Positions 14,111-22,590 of a DNA stretch of 32,691 nucleotides are shown here, in pieces. Under the pieces are notes generated by a model. It saw nothing but the letters and a program-made list of their open reading frames with translations, made no database searches and had not been told where the DNA came from. This DNA is from Micromonospora globispora (GTDB lineage Bacteria > Actinomycetota > Actinomycetes > Mycobacteriales > Micromonosporaceae), in NCBI RefSeq assembly GCF_003857015.1, contig NZ_QGGF01000235.1, positions 1 to 32,691 on the forward strand. The letters run 5' to 3'. How positions within the stretch are numbered: the stretch's first letter is position 1; each line of letters starts with the position of its first letter. A program made the position numbers and the translations under genes.

Positions 14111-15816
14111 GCGGCACTCGAAGCGGTGAGATACGGGCCGAGCAGGCGAAGCATCTCGGCAAGGTAGCCTTCACGATCTTTGGTACCCCAGAAGTGCGTC
14201 TGCTGGGCGTGCGCGTCGGTGTAGTACTTCAGGAAGGCGTCGCGAGTGCATGCGGGGATGTAGGCACCGGCCTTATCTCGTCGGATGATCTCCTGTCGTT
14301 TGACCTCGAAGACGGAGTTGCTCAGCGCGCTGTTGTCGCCGCTTGCCAGCAGGGCGAGATTCGAGATCGAGTGAACCTCGTCCTCAGTCTCGCCATCGAC
14401 CGAGAGGCTACGGACAACACGCTCCTCCAGCTCACGAAACCTATGCTCGGGTAGCGGGCTTGTCGCCAGCGCGCCGTCAATGTCCGCGAGCAGCATGTCG
14501 CGCTCAGCCTCGTTGTCCGCCGGAACGGCGGACAACGCCCCACGATGCAGCCGAAGCCATTCCGTCCATTGCTCGGCCCTGCGGAGGGGCTCTGCGTTCT
14601 GAGCGTGAATGTGTTCCAGCGACCATGCTCCTGATGCGTGGGCCTGAAATGAATACCGTTCGGACGAGCCGGTGCGCCGGCGGATGGATTCCACGTTCAT
14701 CAGGAGAAGAACCTCGGTGCATTTCTCAGAGGGGTAGGTAAGCTCTCTAATCTGCTCGGCGGTCCGAGCGAGTCGTGCGCGAATTCTCGTGGTGAGGAGG
14801 ACCTCAAGTTCGGATCTTGCCCGGCCTCGGGCGAGGTTCACAACGTTCTCGAAAGGCTCACCCATCGCCACTAGAAAACCGATCCGATGGTAGAGATCTC
14901 GGTCCTCATACCAGCCGAGGAGCAGGGAGTGCATAGTTTGGACGTCGTTCCACACCGAGCGTGCCGACTTCTCGATGCGCGGGCGCAAGGTCTCAAAGGT
15001 ATGGAAGAGGGGCCGCGATCCCCGGACCGGCGGCCTCGAAATGGCGTCTGCGAGCGTATCGAGGATCAGGCGGATGTGGGTCGCCTCTCCGTGGGCCTTC
15101 TTAGTGACGAACGCCCAGACCTCGGGTGCGCGCAGATCCCGCTCGATCACATCCCACTGGGCCGCCACTTCGTGAGCCTGATCGGTCTGTCCAGGCGTGT
15201 CCCGTACCCTCGCGAGGAGAAGCGCCTTTACAAGCTCGGCGTCGGTCAGCGGGATCCGTCCGACATTGAGTCGCCGGAAGAGCTCCTTCGAGTCCATCTG
15301 CGCGGGCGCTTCGTACCAGATGACCTGGACCGACTTGGACATGGCGGTGTAGAAGTCGATCGCTGCCTGAAGCTCGTTGCCTTGACGTTCGAACCACTCA
15401 CGAATACACACATAAGCTTTGTAGATGTGGAAGAAGTCAATGTTGCGAGTATGGTCATCGGGGTTCAGCTCCGACAAATAGGCTTGACTGTCGGGCCTTG
15501 TCTCATATTCCAGTAGATAGCGTGGATGTGCGGTCGGAAGGGCGTTGAGCCGGATGTACTGAAGGATGAGGAAGAGCGTCGTCAGGCGCTGTTGCCCGTC
15601 GACAAGCTCCCACCTGCCGTCGGCCAGCCTCTTCACCACGATGGGCTGAAGATAGTACGGCTCGTTGCCGCTCTGCTGAATGTCTTCAAGCAGTCGACCG
15701 ACCTCGTGCTCACCCCACCGGTAGCCGCGCTGGTATCCGGGAACGAAGAAGTGGCCATCGAGGTCGCCGACGAAGCGCCGCTGGAGTGTTGCCTCGTCGA
15801 AGGTCGGCTCCGGCAT
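14107..15816 (-). CDS. DUF262-DUF1524 HNH nuclease (GmrSD-like type IV restriction)
   Basis: A 569-aa protein with ATG at 15816, first gene of a two-gene operon. The N-terminus has the DUF262 motifs VPGYQRGYRW (25-34) and D73-G-Q-Q-R77 in ELVDGQQRLTTLFLILQ, plus KELFRRLNVGRIPLTDAELV (177-196). The C-terminal half carries a DUF1524 HNH nuclease: SLEHIHAQ with H402 and H404, later HSISNLALLASGDNSALSN (482-500) supplying the Asn positions, then VFEVKRQEI. This is the fused GmrS-GmrD layout known from restriction of glucosylated or otherwise modified phage DNA and from SspE. Pairing with a second, HNH-less DUF262 protein suggests a two-subunit system. Which modification it recognises cannot be told from sequence. 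Confidence 0.88.
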   Translation of the reverse strand: MPEPTFDEATLQRRFVGDLDGHFFVPGYQRGYRWGEHEVGRLLEDIQQSGNEPYYLQPIVVKRLADGRWELVDGQQRLTTLFLILQYIRLNALPTAHPRYLLEYETRPDSQAYLSELNPDDHTRNIDFFHIYKAYVCIREWFERQGNELQAAIDFYTAMSKSVQVIWYEAPAQMDSKELFRRLNVGRIPLTDAELVKALLLARVRDTPGQTDQAHEVAAQWDVIERDLRAPEVWAFVTKKAHGEATHIRLILDTLADAISRPPVRGSRPLFHTFETLRPRIEKSARSVWNDVQTMHSLLLGWYEDRDLYHRIGFLVAMGEPFENVVNLARGRARSELEVLLTTRIRARLARTAEQIRELTYPSEKCTEVLLLMNVESIRRRTGSSERYSFQAHASGAWSLEHIHAQNAEPLRRAEQWTEWLRLHRGALSAVPADNEAERDMLLADIDGALATSPLPEHRFRELEERVVRSLSVDGETEDEVHSISNLALLASGDNSALSNSVFEVKRQEIIRRDKAGAYIPACTRDAFLKYYTDAHAQQTHFWGTKDREGYLAEMLRLLGPYLTASSAA

Positions 15817-15975
15817 GGCAGTGAATCTAGTACGCCAGCGGCGGGATAGACACTGCCCGTGAGTCAGGACGTCGATCGGGTTCGCCAGCGCGGTGGCGCG
15901 TCTAGCCGCCGTTTGAGATCTTGCTGCTGTCGCGGGGTGGACGCGAGACGGCCACCGCGTGATCGTCTGTGCGTT

Positions 15976-17514
15976 GTGGACACAACATCAGATCTTGCGG
16001 TGGCCGCGGGCCACAGCGTAGACCGTGACGGCTGGGAGCGGGTGTTGGCCGGGGTGCTCGGCTCGTTCGCGGGCCGGTCCCCGCGGGTGGAGCCCCGTCG
16101 ATGCGCGGCGACGTCCGTGACCCGGCTGCTGTCCGATCTTGAGGTCAAGACGTGTTGGCAGTTGGAGGAGCAGGCCGGCCACGCTCGGCCGGATGCGATG
16201 CAGCGGCTGCTGTACGGGGCGGTGTGGGACGCCGACGCCGTGCGTGACGACCTGCGGCAGGTGGTGGTCGACGGGTTCGGTGACCCGGACGCGGTTCTGG
16301 TCGTGGACGAGACCGGTGATCTGAAGAAGGGCGTGCACACCGTTGGGGTGCAGCGGCAGTACACCGGCACGGCCGGGCGGATCGAGAACGCGCAGGTCCG
16401 GGTGTTCCTGGCCTACGCCGGCCGGGACGGGCACACCCTGATCGACCGCAGGGTCTACCTGCCGGCGTCGTGGACTGATGACCGGGATCGGTGCCGGGCC
16501 GCCGGCGTGCCAGACGAGGTCGGATTCGCTACCCGATCCGAGGTGGCCGCCGACATGATCGCCGTCGCCGTCGACGCCGATGTGCCGGCGGGGTGGGCCG
16601 CTGCGGACGAGGCATACGGCAACAGCAGTGCCTTACGCGTCCACCTACGCCAACACCGGCTGGGCTACATCCTGGCGGTCTCCCGCGGTCACCTGGTGCC
16701 CCTCGATGGCGGCAAAGTCAGGGTTCGCGCGCTGACCGGGTCGCCGCCGGGCTACCGGCATCGGCGTGGCAGCGGCGCAGCGGCGGCGCCGGATCCAAGG
16801 GGCCGAGGTTCTACGACTGGGCGTGGCTCGACGATGTCGCTAGCGACGCCGACCCCGACGACGGAGGCCGGCACAGCCTCCTTGATCCGCAAGAACACCT
16901 CGACCGGTGAGCTTGGGTTCTACCGCTGCTGGACCCCACAACCGGCCACCCTCGCCCAGCTCGTGCGGGTCGCCGGGATCCCCTGGACCGTCGAAGAGAG
17001 CTTTCAGGCCGCCAAAAGCCAGGCCGGCCTCGACCAGCACCAGGTCCGCCGCTGGCACTTATGGCACCGGTTCACCACACTGGCCCTGGCCGCCCTGGCC
17101 GCCCTGGCCGCCCTCGCCGTCCTGGCGATCTGCGCCGGCGACGCCGCCACCCGCGCAACCAACGACACCACGGGCCTGATCAAGCGGGCGGTCAACGAAG
17201 TCCGTCGCCTGATCAACCTCTTCATCATCCGGCCGATTGGGTGCTGCCGCGGACGGCGTCGACATGGGTCCCGCGAGCTGAGACGCGAATCCCACGTGCA
17301 GAGCCCTGACCTGGGCCTCCAGCAAGCTGACCTCTTCGGCGAGCCCGAAGAGGCCCACGTCCGTTCAGGCAGGGCTACGCAGCGCCAGCTCGGAGGTACC
17401 GGTCAGGCGATTGGCCTTCTTCGCCAGATGCCCTCATCGGCCGGAGCGCCAGTGATCGACTTGAGTGTCGGGTTGCTGCCGCTTCGTTGCGTGCGCTGGC
17501 GGCACCTGCAATAA
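15976..17514 (+). pseudogene. IS701-family transposase with two compensating frameshifts
   Basis: From GTG 15976 the frame reads as an IS701-type DDE transposase: PDAMQRLLYGAVWDADAVRD, VLVVDETGDLKKG (first Asp), AAADEAYGNSS (second Asp) and IPWTVEESFQAAKSQAGLDQ (Glu). Between about 16725 and 16878 the family sequence jumps to another frame (RADRVAAGLPASAWQRR, then KGPRFYDWAWLDDV), then returns as LIRKNTSTGELGFYRCW. The main frame stays open, but about 50 residues are replaced by unrelated Arg/Ser/Thr-rich sequence, so the enzyme is probably dead. Similarity ends near 17240 (LINLFIIRPI); the open frame beyond looks random. A tandem GCCCTGGCC run near 17085-17120 encodes repeated Ala/Leu. Terminal inverted repeats were not found. 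Confidence 0.75.
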
Positions 17515-17521
17515 CTAGCCG

Positions 17522-20179
17522 GTGGGCACCGGCGGTGGGCGTGGTCGGCCGGATCGAGTGGCGCGGCAGGTGGCAGCGCGGCGAGGATGGCCCGTGCAGC
17601 AGGAACGGGTGGCATGGCTGCTACGCGTCAATCGCCTGTACGGGCAAAACGAGCAGTGGTTACGCGGCGCCGTCTTCGCTGCCGCCTTCCAGGGCGGCTG
17701 CTGGCCCGAACGCACCAGCGTGTACCGAATTTCTCGCTGGGAAACAGCCAGGGTTCGCGTCCCTTACTTGGCGGTACGCCGGTACGAGGAATTGCTGCAG
17801 CTACCCACCAATAGCCTCGTCGCGCCGATCGACACGATCGACCGTTACTCGGCCGCGACCGTCGGCAGCGCCGCGCTACTCGGCAGGCGTCCGCATGAGG
17901 GAAGCCCCCTGCAGGTGCCCGGGCTGGAAGAGTTGATAGAGGTGGCCCGCTCCGACGAGATGTTGACAGGGGCGGACTGGGACGAACTGGCCAGCTATCT
18001 CGCTATCGCGTCAGGACAAGCGATCACGCCGGGTTCGGCGGGGACGGACATCGCTGAACGGGCGTTAGCGGCTAGAGCTCCGCGTCGCCACATCTTGATC
18101 AGCGCGGCGAAGCTCGGCCAGGCATCGAACGCCCGCCCGACGGGCGCCGCAGGGGCCCGTCAAAGCCTCATTGCCCGAATCGCGGATGCCGTGATGGCCA
18201 ACATGCCCCGCCATGTGCCCAACTTCTACGATCATCTGATACCCGTACTACTCGACGAGCTGCTGTTCCATCCCGTTTCCGACGTGCGTCTATCCGCAGC
18301 AGTCCTGCTCTTCGGAACGCCGTACCGGCGGCCGCTCGCCACCGCGCTCGCCGCGGAGCTACCCAGCCATGCCGCGGCCTCCAGCATCGATGTGGCCCCC
18401 ACCATGATCGAGGCGCCGGAAATTCTAGGAGAACAGGAAAATCTGCGACAAACGGCAACTGGCCGAGACGGATTGTGGTCACCAGATAGTGGAGCCGCGC
18501 TCCGGTTAGAAGAATACCTTTATCCGCGCGAGCTGGCGGTTACGGAAAACGACCTGATACTGCGCGACGCACTTGTCTCCCAAGCGATTAACCGCAGCAG
18601 GAAAAGAGAGACAGTTTCAGCGGAAGGCAGGGCCGGAGCCGCCGTGACGGCAGCCCCAATAGAAGTGCGAGTTCGGGGTGACCAGATGGGTGCGGACGAG
18701 CAACTCGTCCTCGCCGAACCAAACACGCACCGTCCAGTCGATCCGAAGCACGTGTTAGTAGCTCAAATGCCGTCACAGGTGCCGGTCGCGACACCACTGA
18801 GCCTTCTGGTGCGCATCTGCCGTCAAGCCGAAGTCACCGTCAACGCCCCGCACGTGACGCTGGACAAGCTGCGGGTGGGCGTTGACGGAGTCGTCGTAAC
18901 TGTAATCGTCAACGCCGGTAGCGGTCTGTCCGCGCAGGGCCCACGCCAGCAGGACATCGAGGTCTCTCCGTGCGGTGACCCAGCCCCCATCCGCTTCGAA
19001 TTCGTCGCTGCGGCAATGGGCCTGCAAAAGGTTCAAGTCACTGCCTGGGTCGGCGGTACGTTCCTCGGTGAGCTGACCCTTGAGGTGTCGGTGACTCAGA
19101 ACGCCCTCTACCGTGACGCCCCTCCCCGCTCCGCGTCCCTGGCACCCCTAGTACCGAACCCCGGCGAAGCGACGCTGCAGGTGCTGTACGACGGAGTCCA
19201 TTACCGATTCCAACTGCTGTCGTCGTCGCACATGTTTGAGATGGTGCACGTCGACTCGTTGGCGGCTCAACCCGGCCCCGTGGTCGAACGCACCATCGCT
19301 GAACTGGATCAGATGGCCCGAGGCAGAAGCGGATATTCCGGCGGAAACGCAAGCCGGTGGCTACGCAATGCTGGGATCCAACTGTGGAGCGAGATGGTTC
19401 CGGCAGCGATCAAGGACCAGTTTTGGGAAATCCAGCCGCAAATCTCGTCGTTCACCATCGCTTCTGACCGCGATGTCATTCCCTGGGAGTTGCTGCACCC
19501 TCTCGCGCCTAGCCACGATGAAGGCTTCCTCGTGGAGCAGTTTCCCGTGCTCCGTCGGGTGTACAACCAGCAACGGAGCCACCGCATCAGCCTGAGCAAC
19601 CCACGATTCGTGGTACCTGAGAACTCTCCCACGGACGCAAAAGCCGAGGTGAGAACAATACGCGAGACTCTGGGCGTCGCCACCGAACCGGACATCGACG
19701 AGCTCGACGCGTTACTAAATTTGATTGACGCTGGCGAACTCGGGATGGCCCACTTCGCTTGCCACAACAACTACCGCCGTGAAAAAGGTGGGTCCGCGAT
19801 CAAGATGCGCAACGGCAATTTTTCTCCGCTATTGCTCAACGACGCGGCAGCCACCAAGAACTTCGCCGCTACCCACCCCCTGGTGTTCATCAACGCGTGC
19901 CGCAGCGCTGGCGCAGTGCCTCAGTACACCGAATTGATGGGGTTTGCTCAGCGTTTCATGGCGGCTGGCGCGGGCGCGTTCGTCGGCACTTTGTGGGCAG
20001 TGCACAGCAGTCGTGCTGCCGCATTCGCCGAGGTGTTCTATCAGCAGTTAGTGGCCGGTGAGACGCTCGGTGCTGCGACGAAATGTGCCCGCGTGGAGAT
20101 CGGCAAGCATTCCGCCGACCCGACATGGCTTGCCTATTCCGTCTATGGCGATCCTTCAGCGCTGGCCGCCGCCCCCTAG
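17522..20179 (+). CDS. CHAT-domain protease with N-terminal HTH-like region
   Basis: An 885-aa protein. Residues about 25-105 resemble an XRE-like helix-turn-helix region common in actinobacteria (RVAWLLRVNRLYGQNEQW, then SVYRISRWETARVRVPYLAV, RRYEELLQLP). The middle (about 170-300) is helical. The region around 430-540 looks like a beta-rich domain (VDGVVVTVIVNAGSG, KVQVTAWVGGTFLGELTLEV). Residues about 560-885 are a CHAT caspase-like protease. They include FTIASDRDVIPWELLHPL, GMAHFACHNN with catalytic H748, and LVFINACRSAGA with catalytic C793, followed by GFAQRFMAAGAGAFVGTLWA. CHAT proteases act in caspase-like and CRISPR-linked cell-death pathways. GTG 17522 has no Shine-Dalgarno; GTG 17594, behind GCGAGG, is an alternative start, but the HTH-like region seems to begin before it. 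The next gene follows 18 bases later. Confidence 0.82.
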   Translation: MGTGGGRGRPDRVARQVAARRGWPVQQERVAWLLRVNRLYGQNEQWLRGAVFAAAFQGGCWPERTSVYRISRWETARVRVPYLAVRRYEELLQLPTNSLVAPIDTIDRYSAATVGSAALLGRRPHEGSPLQVPGLEELIEVARSDEMLTGADWDELASYLAIASGQAITPGSAGTDIAERALAARAPRRHILISAAKLGQASNARPTGAAGARQSLIARIADAVMANMPRHVPNFYDHLIPVLLDELLFHPVSDVRLSAAVLLFGTPYRRPLATALAAELPSHAAASSIDVAPTMIEAPEILGEQENLRQTATGRDGLWSPDSGAALRLEEYLYPRELAVTENDLILRDALVSQAINRSRKRETVSAEGRAGAAVTAAPIEVRVRGDQMGADEQLVLAEPNTHRPVDPKHVLVAQMPSQVPVATPLSLLVRICRQAEVTVNAPHVTLDKLRVGVDGVVVTVIVNAGSGLSAQGPRQQDIEVSPCGDPAPIRFEFVAAAMGLQKVQVTAWVGGTFLGELTLEVSVTQNALYRDAPPRSASLAPLVPNPGEATLQVLYDGVHYRFQLLSSSHMFEMVHVDSLAAQPGPVVERTIAELDQMARGRSGYSGGNASRWLRNAGIQLWSEMVPAAIKDQFWEIQPQISSFTIASDRDVIPWELLHPLAPSHDEGFLVEQFPVLRRVYNQQRSHRISLSNPRFVVPENSPTDAKAEVRTIRETLGVATEPDIDELDALLNLIDAGELGMAHFACHNNYRREKGGSAIKMRNGNFSPLLLNDAAATKNFAATHPLVFINACRSAGAVPQYTELMGFAQRFMAAGAGAFVGTLWAVHSSRAAAFAEVFYQQLVAGETLGAATKCARVEIGKHSADPTWLAYSVYGDPSALAAAP

Positions 20180-20197
20180 CCGTCAAAAAGGAGAGCA

Positions 20198-20734
20198 GTG
20201 GAGATCACTGATACTGGTGTCGCCGTAACCGACATGGTTGCCGCCATTCAGCGGGCCGCTACGCTAGCAAACATCTCAACCACTGACGTCGACCGCGACC
20301 TGCGCATCATTTCACTCGAGTTGACTCTGAATGTTGTCGTGATCACCGGGCGTGGCGCCAAGGTCGAGCTCAAAATCCCATTCATCGGCATGCCTCTGTC
20401 TTTTGGTGGCAAAACTAGGAAGCAGAACACGAACACCCTTACTATGACGCTCGTTCCGCCGGACCTCACCGAGGAGCACGAAGTTCGCGCCGGCGGGGAC
20501 GTCGAGGACACCTTGGTCGAGGCGATCGAGACGATTAGGGATGTGGTGGCTCAGGCGGCGGTTGGCGACGATACCTTCACGCTACGGGACAGCAGCGTGG
20601 AGTTGTCCTTCGCGGTTACCGACCACGGCTCGGTCGCCCTAGTCGGCTCCACGGAACTATCCGACGAGGTGACCCACCTCCTAAAGGTGACCCTCGCTTC
20701 GGCCCGAACTGCAGGGCATCAGAAGCGACCCTAG
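20198..20734 (+). CDS. Tandem trypco2-domain protein (partner of the CHAT protease)
   Basis: A 178-aa protein with GTG at 20198 behind an AAAAAGGAG site. Residues 8-87 follow the trypsin-co-occurring domain 2 pattern: a short helix (VTDMVAAIQRAATLAN), then strands (IISLELTLNVVVI, AKVELKIPFIGMPLSFGGKT) and the ending NTNTLTMTLVPP. Residues 101-168 repeat the plan in shorter form: helix DVEDTLVEAIETIRDVVAQA, strands SSVELSFAVTDHGSVALV, and the ending EVTHLLKVTLAS. Aravind and colleagues described trypco domains as markers found with trypsin-like or caspase-like proteases in bacterial conflict systems. Here the domain pair sits directly after a CHAT protease, so it may be its substrate, adaptor or regulator (inference). 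Confidence 0.75.
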   Translation: MEITDTGVAVTDMVAAIQRAATLANISTTDVDRDLRIISLELTLNVVVITGRGAKVELKIPFIGMPLSFGGKTRKQNTNTLTMTLVPPDLTEEHEVRAGGDVEDTLVEAIETIRDVVAQAAVGDDTFTLRDSSVELSFAVTDHGSVALVGSTELSDEVTHLLKVTLASARTAGHQKRP

Positions 20735-21229
20735 TGCTAATAGGGATACCGCCGTCCATCTGTCGGCTCCGCCTGAAAACTGACCCCGTGGTTCCTCGTG
20801 GGTTCAAAATCCGGCCGGAACAGAGGGGTCAAGGTTGAGCCGGCGTTGACACCATCTCGACAACATCGGTGATTGCCAGCGGTCTTGATCGGCGAGTACG
20901 ATCTGGTACCTCGTGCCGGAGCAATGCCCCTCAGGCCGGCGACTGCGACAGGGTGCTCGTGACCTCCACAAATTCACGCCACTTCTCACAGACCGTCGCC
21001 GCGACGGTCGCGAGCAGGGGCGTCAATGGTGGCCGGCCGCCGTGTTCACCCGGCCCTCCCATCCGAGGCGGGGCGCCTGCTCGGCGTCGTCGAGGATCCT
21101 CCCCGGCATGATCTGCGAGCGACGCCCATAGCGCGTGAAGACTTGGACATTCGCGTCAGCGGCCTCGGCGGTAGAGCAGCTCGGGCTGTGGGGCGAGGGC
21201 GGCTGGTCCAGGTCACGCGCAGCCTGCTG
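20735..21229. other. Intergenic stretch between the CHAT and Pycsar-type operons
   Basis: The 495 bases contain no gene I can support. Near 20772-20790 the sequence GCCTGAAAACTGACCCCGT looks like an insertion-sequence end, and TGACCCC (20781-20787) is inverted as GGGGTCA (20825-20831). A small IS-end remnant is possible. The region lies between genes that converge on it (plus-strand ending at 20734, minus-strand ending at 21230), so it should hold terminators, but none is obvious. Confidence 0.4.
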
Positions 21230-21793
21230 CTAGACCATAACCACGAGGAAGATGGCGATGTAGCCAATGGTGGCGATCAGGAGTGCGCCCTGCAGGATCC
21301 GGTGCTTCCACCAGTTCCGCTTCGCCATCGCCGTAAGCTGTTGAGAAAGCTGGTTGAAGTGCTCCGTGGGCGTGAGGCGCTCCAGTTGCTCTGCTAGGTC
21401 AGCTGGATCTCGGTGGCGCAGGTGCCCGAAGTAGATTGTGCCTCGGTGGCTGCGGTGCCTGCTTACCCGGCCGAGCATCGGATAGACAGCGGCTCCAGCA
21501 GTGGAGGCTGCCACGCCGCACAGGGTGATCGCGATGGTGAAGACCATCTCCCGCCACCCGCCGAGCTGCTCAAGGTAGCTCCCCTTCTGTGTGCGTAGGG
21601 CGAGGATCGCCGCGATGGCCGCGCTGTTGACCGTGAAGATAATGGACGCCTTGGTGTCGACCTTGGCCGTCCAGTTCTCCTGGGCAGTGTGGCTACGCCA
21701 TGCCAGGTCCAGGTTCGTCTTGATGTGGTCGACTGCCGGGGCTGGAGCCGTCGAGGCTAGTGGCGTCGGCGGATTTGCCGGCGTTGTGGTCAT
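21230..21793 (-). CDS. Pycsar-type membrane effector (PycTM, DUF5706-like)
   Basis: A 187-aa protein whose ATG at 21793 follows GGAGG with good spacing, although this start lies 101 bases inside the end of the upstream gene. Residues 36-66 (HTAQENWTAKVDTKASIIFT, then VNSAAIAAILAL) match the opening of the Pycsar effector family: a WTAKVDTKAS segment leading into the first membrane helix (about 49-66). Further helices lie at about 83-106 and 166-187. The cytosolic stretch between has DLAEQLERLT and a helical NQLSQQLTAMAKRNWWKHRI. PycTM effectors sense cCMP or cUMP made by the cognate cyclase and damage the inner membrane, killing the infected cell. Operon context with a cyclase supports this. 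Confidence 0.82.
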   Translation of the reverse strand: MTTTPANPPTPLASTAPAPAVDHIKTNLDLAWRSHTAQENWTAKVDTKASIIFTVNSAAIAAILALRTQKGSYLEQLGGWREMVFTIAITLCGVAASTAGAAVYPMLGRVSRHRSHRGTIYFGHLRHRDPADLAEQLERLTPTEHFNQLSQQLTAMAKRNWWKHRILQGALLIATIGYIAIFLVVMV

Positions 21794-22586
21794 CGTTGTC
21801 CTCCATCAGAGCGAGTAGCGCGTTGAGCACGGTTCCAGCAACGTAGTCGTCGTTCAGTGCCTTGAGCAGGGGGCCTGCCCATGCCGAATGGCAGGACCTC
21901 CAGATCCGTCCCGATCCGCAGGGGCACAGGCTGGCGGGGTGAACGCGTTGCTGTTTTTCGTGGATGTTCCACACGGTGAGGACGAGTCGGCGCAATGCTG
22001 CTTGGTCCATCCCGGCGGCGTGCTCCTGTGCCCATTGGCGGTAGCCGTCCAGTCCGTGCTTCCACTCTGGCCCAGGCCACGCTGGGGTCAGGCCTCGCGC
22101 TTGCCGGTCCTCGTAGGCCAGCTGTAGGCGGAGGAACTGACGAACCCGGTCCAGGTGTAGTGCCAGGCCGTCGGGGCCGTCAAAGTCGGTCGGGGCGGCC
22201 ACCGGGAGCCAGAGGCAGAATCGTCCGTCGCTCTCGATGTGTCGGTCCGGGTTCCCCCGGGGGAACCGGCCGCCGATCTCGTAGGTGTCCGGTGGCTGGA
22301 AGGCATTGACAGCGCCGTCGGGCGAGCGCTGGTAGACCAGCCGAAGTTGAAACTCCCGAGGAATGCCGGCACCTGCTCGGAGGCGCAATGTTCCGGTGAT
22401 CGTGGCGTGGCCGCCCTCGGGAATCATCGTCAGCTGCAGGCCGGGTTCGTGGACCTGCAACCAGCTCTGGTGGGTCTGAAGCCGGCGGCGGGCTTCGGCG
22501 CTGATGCGTGGCCGGTACGCCACCCTGCCCCTGGGAAGGGTGGCGCCTGCCCGTCGGCGAGCACCCCCACCTGATCGGTTCGCCAC
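21693..22586 (-). CDS. E2-like (prokaryotic ubiquitin-conjugating-like) protein with SEC-C motif
   Basis: The likely start is GTG 22586, five bases after the cyclase stop, giving 297 aa; the frame is also open upstream within the cyclase gene. The central part fits the prokaryotic E2 pattern: FQLRLVYQRSPDGAVNAFQP, then YEIGGRFPRGNPDRHIESDG with H116, then RFCLWLP with candidate catalytic C124. LHLDRVRQFLRLQLAYEDRQ and WPGPEWKHG follow. A SEC-C-type zinc motif, CPCGSGRIWRSCH (C221, C223, C232, H233), lies near the C-terminus. In CBASS type II systems, E2-like enzymes conjugate the nucleotidyltransferase and boost its output. By analogy this protein might act on the neighbouring cyclase. An unrelated role of the E2-like fold is possible. 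Its 3' end overlaps the membrane-effector gene by 101 bases. Confidence 0.7.
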   Translation of the reverse strand: MANRSGGGARRRAGATLPRGRVAYRPRISAEARRRLQTHQSWLQVHEPGLQLTMIPEGGHATITGTLRLRAGAGIPREFQLRLVYQRSPDGAVNAFQPPDTYEIGGRFPRGNPDRHIESDGRFCLWLPVAAPTDFDGPDGLALHLDRVRQFLRLQLAYEDRQARGLTPAWPGPEWKHGLDGYRQWAQEHAAGMDQAALRRLVLTVWNIHEKQQRVHPASLCPCGSGRIWRSCHSAWAGPLLKALNDDYVAGTVLNALLALMEDNDDHNAGKSADATSLDGSSPGSRPHQDEPGPGMA

Positions 22587-22590
22587 TAGA

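Noticed and set aside
17083..17127. GCCCTGGCC tandem run
   Set aside because: A short coding repeat for Ala/Leu within the transposase C-terminus; no array-like spacer structure, so not a CRISPR.
20800..20832. GGTTCAAAATCC resembling a tRNA T loop
   Set aside because: No T stem, acceptor strand or other tRNA arms pair around it; chance similarity or an IS end is as likely.
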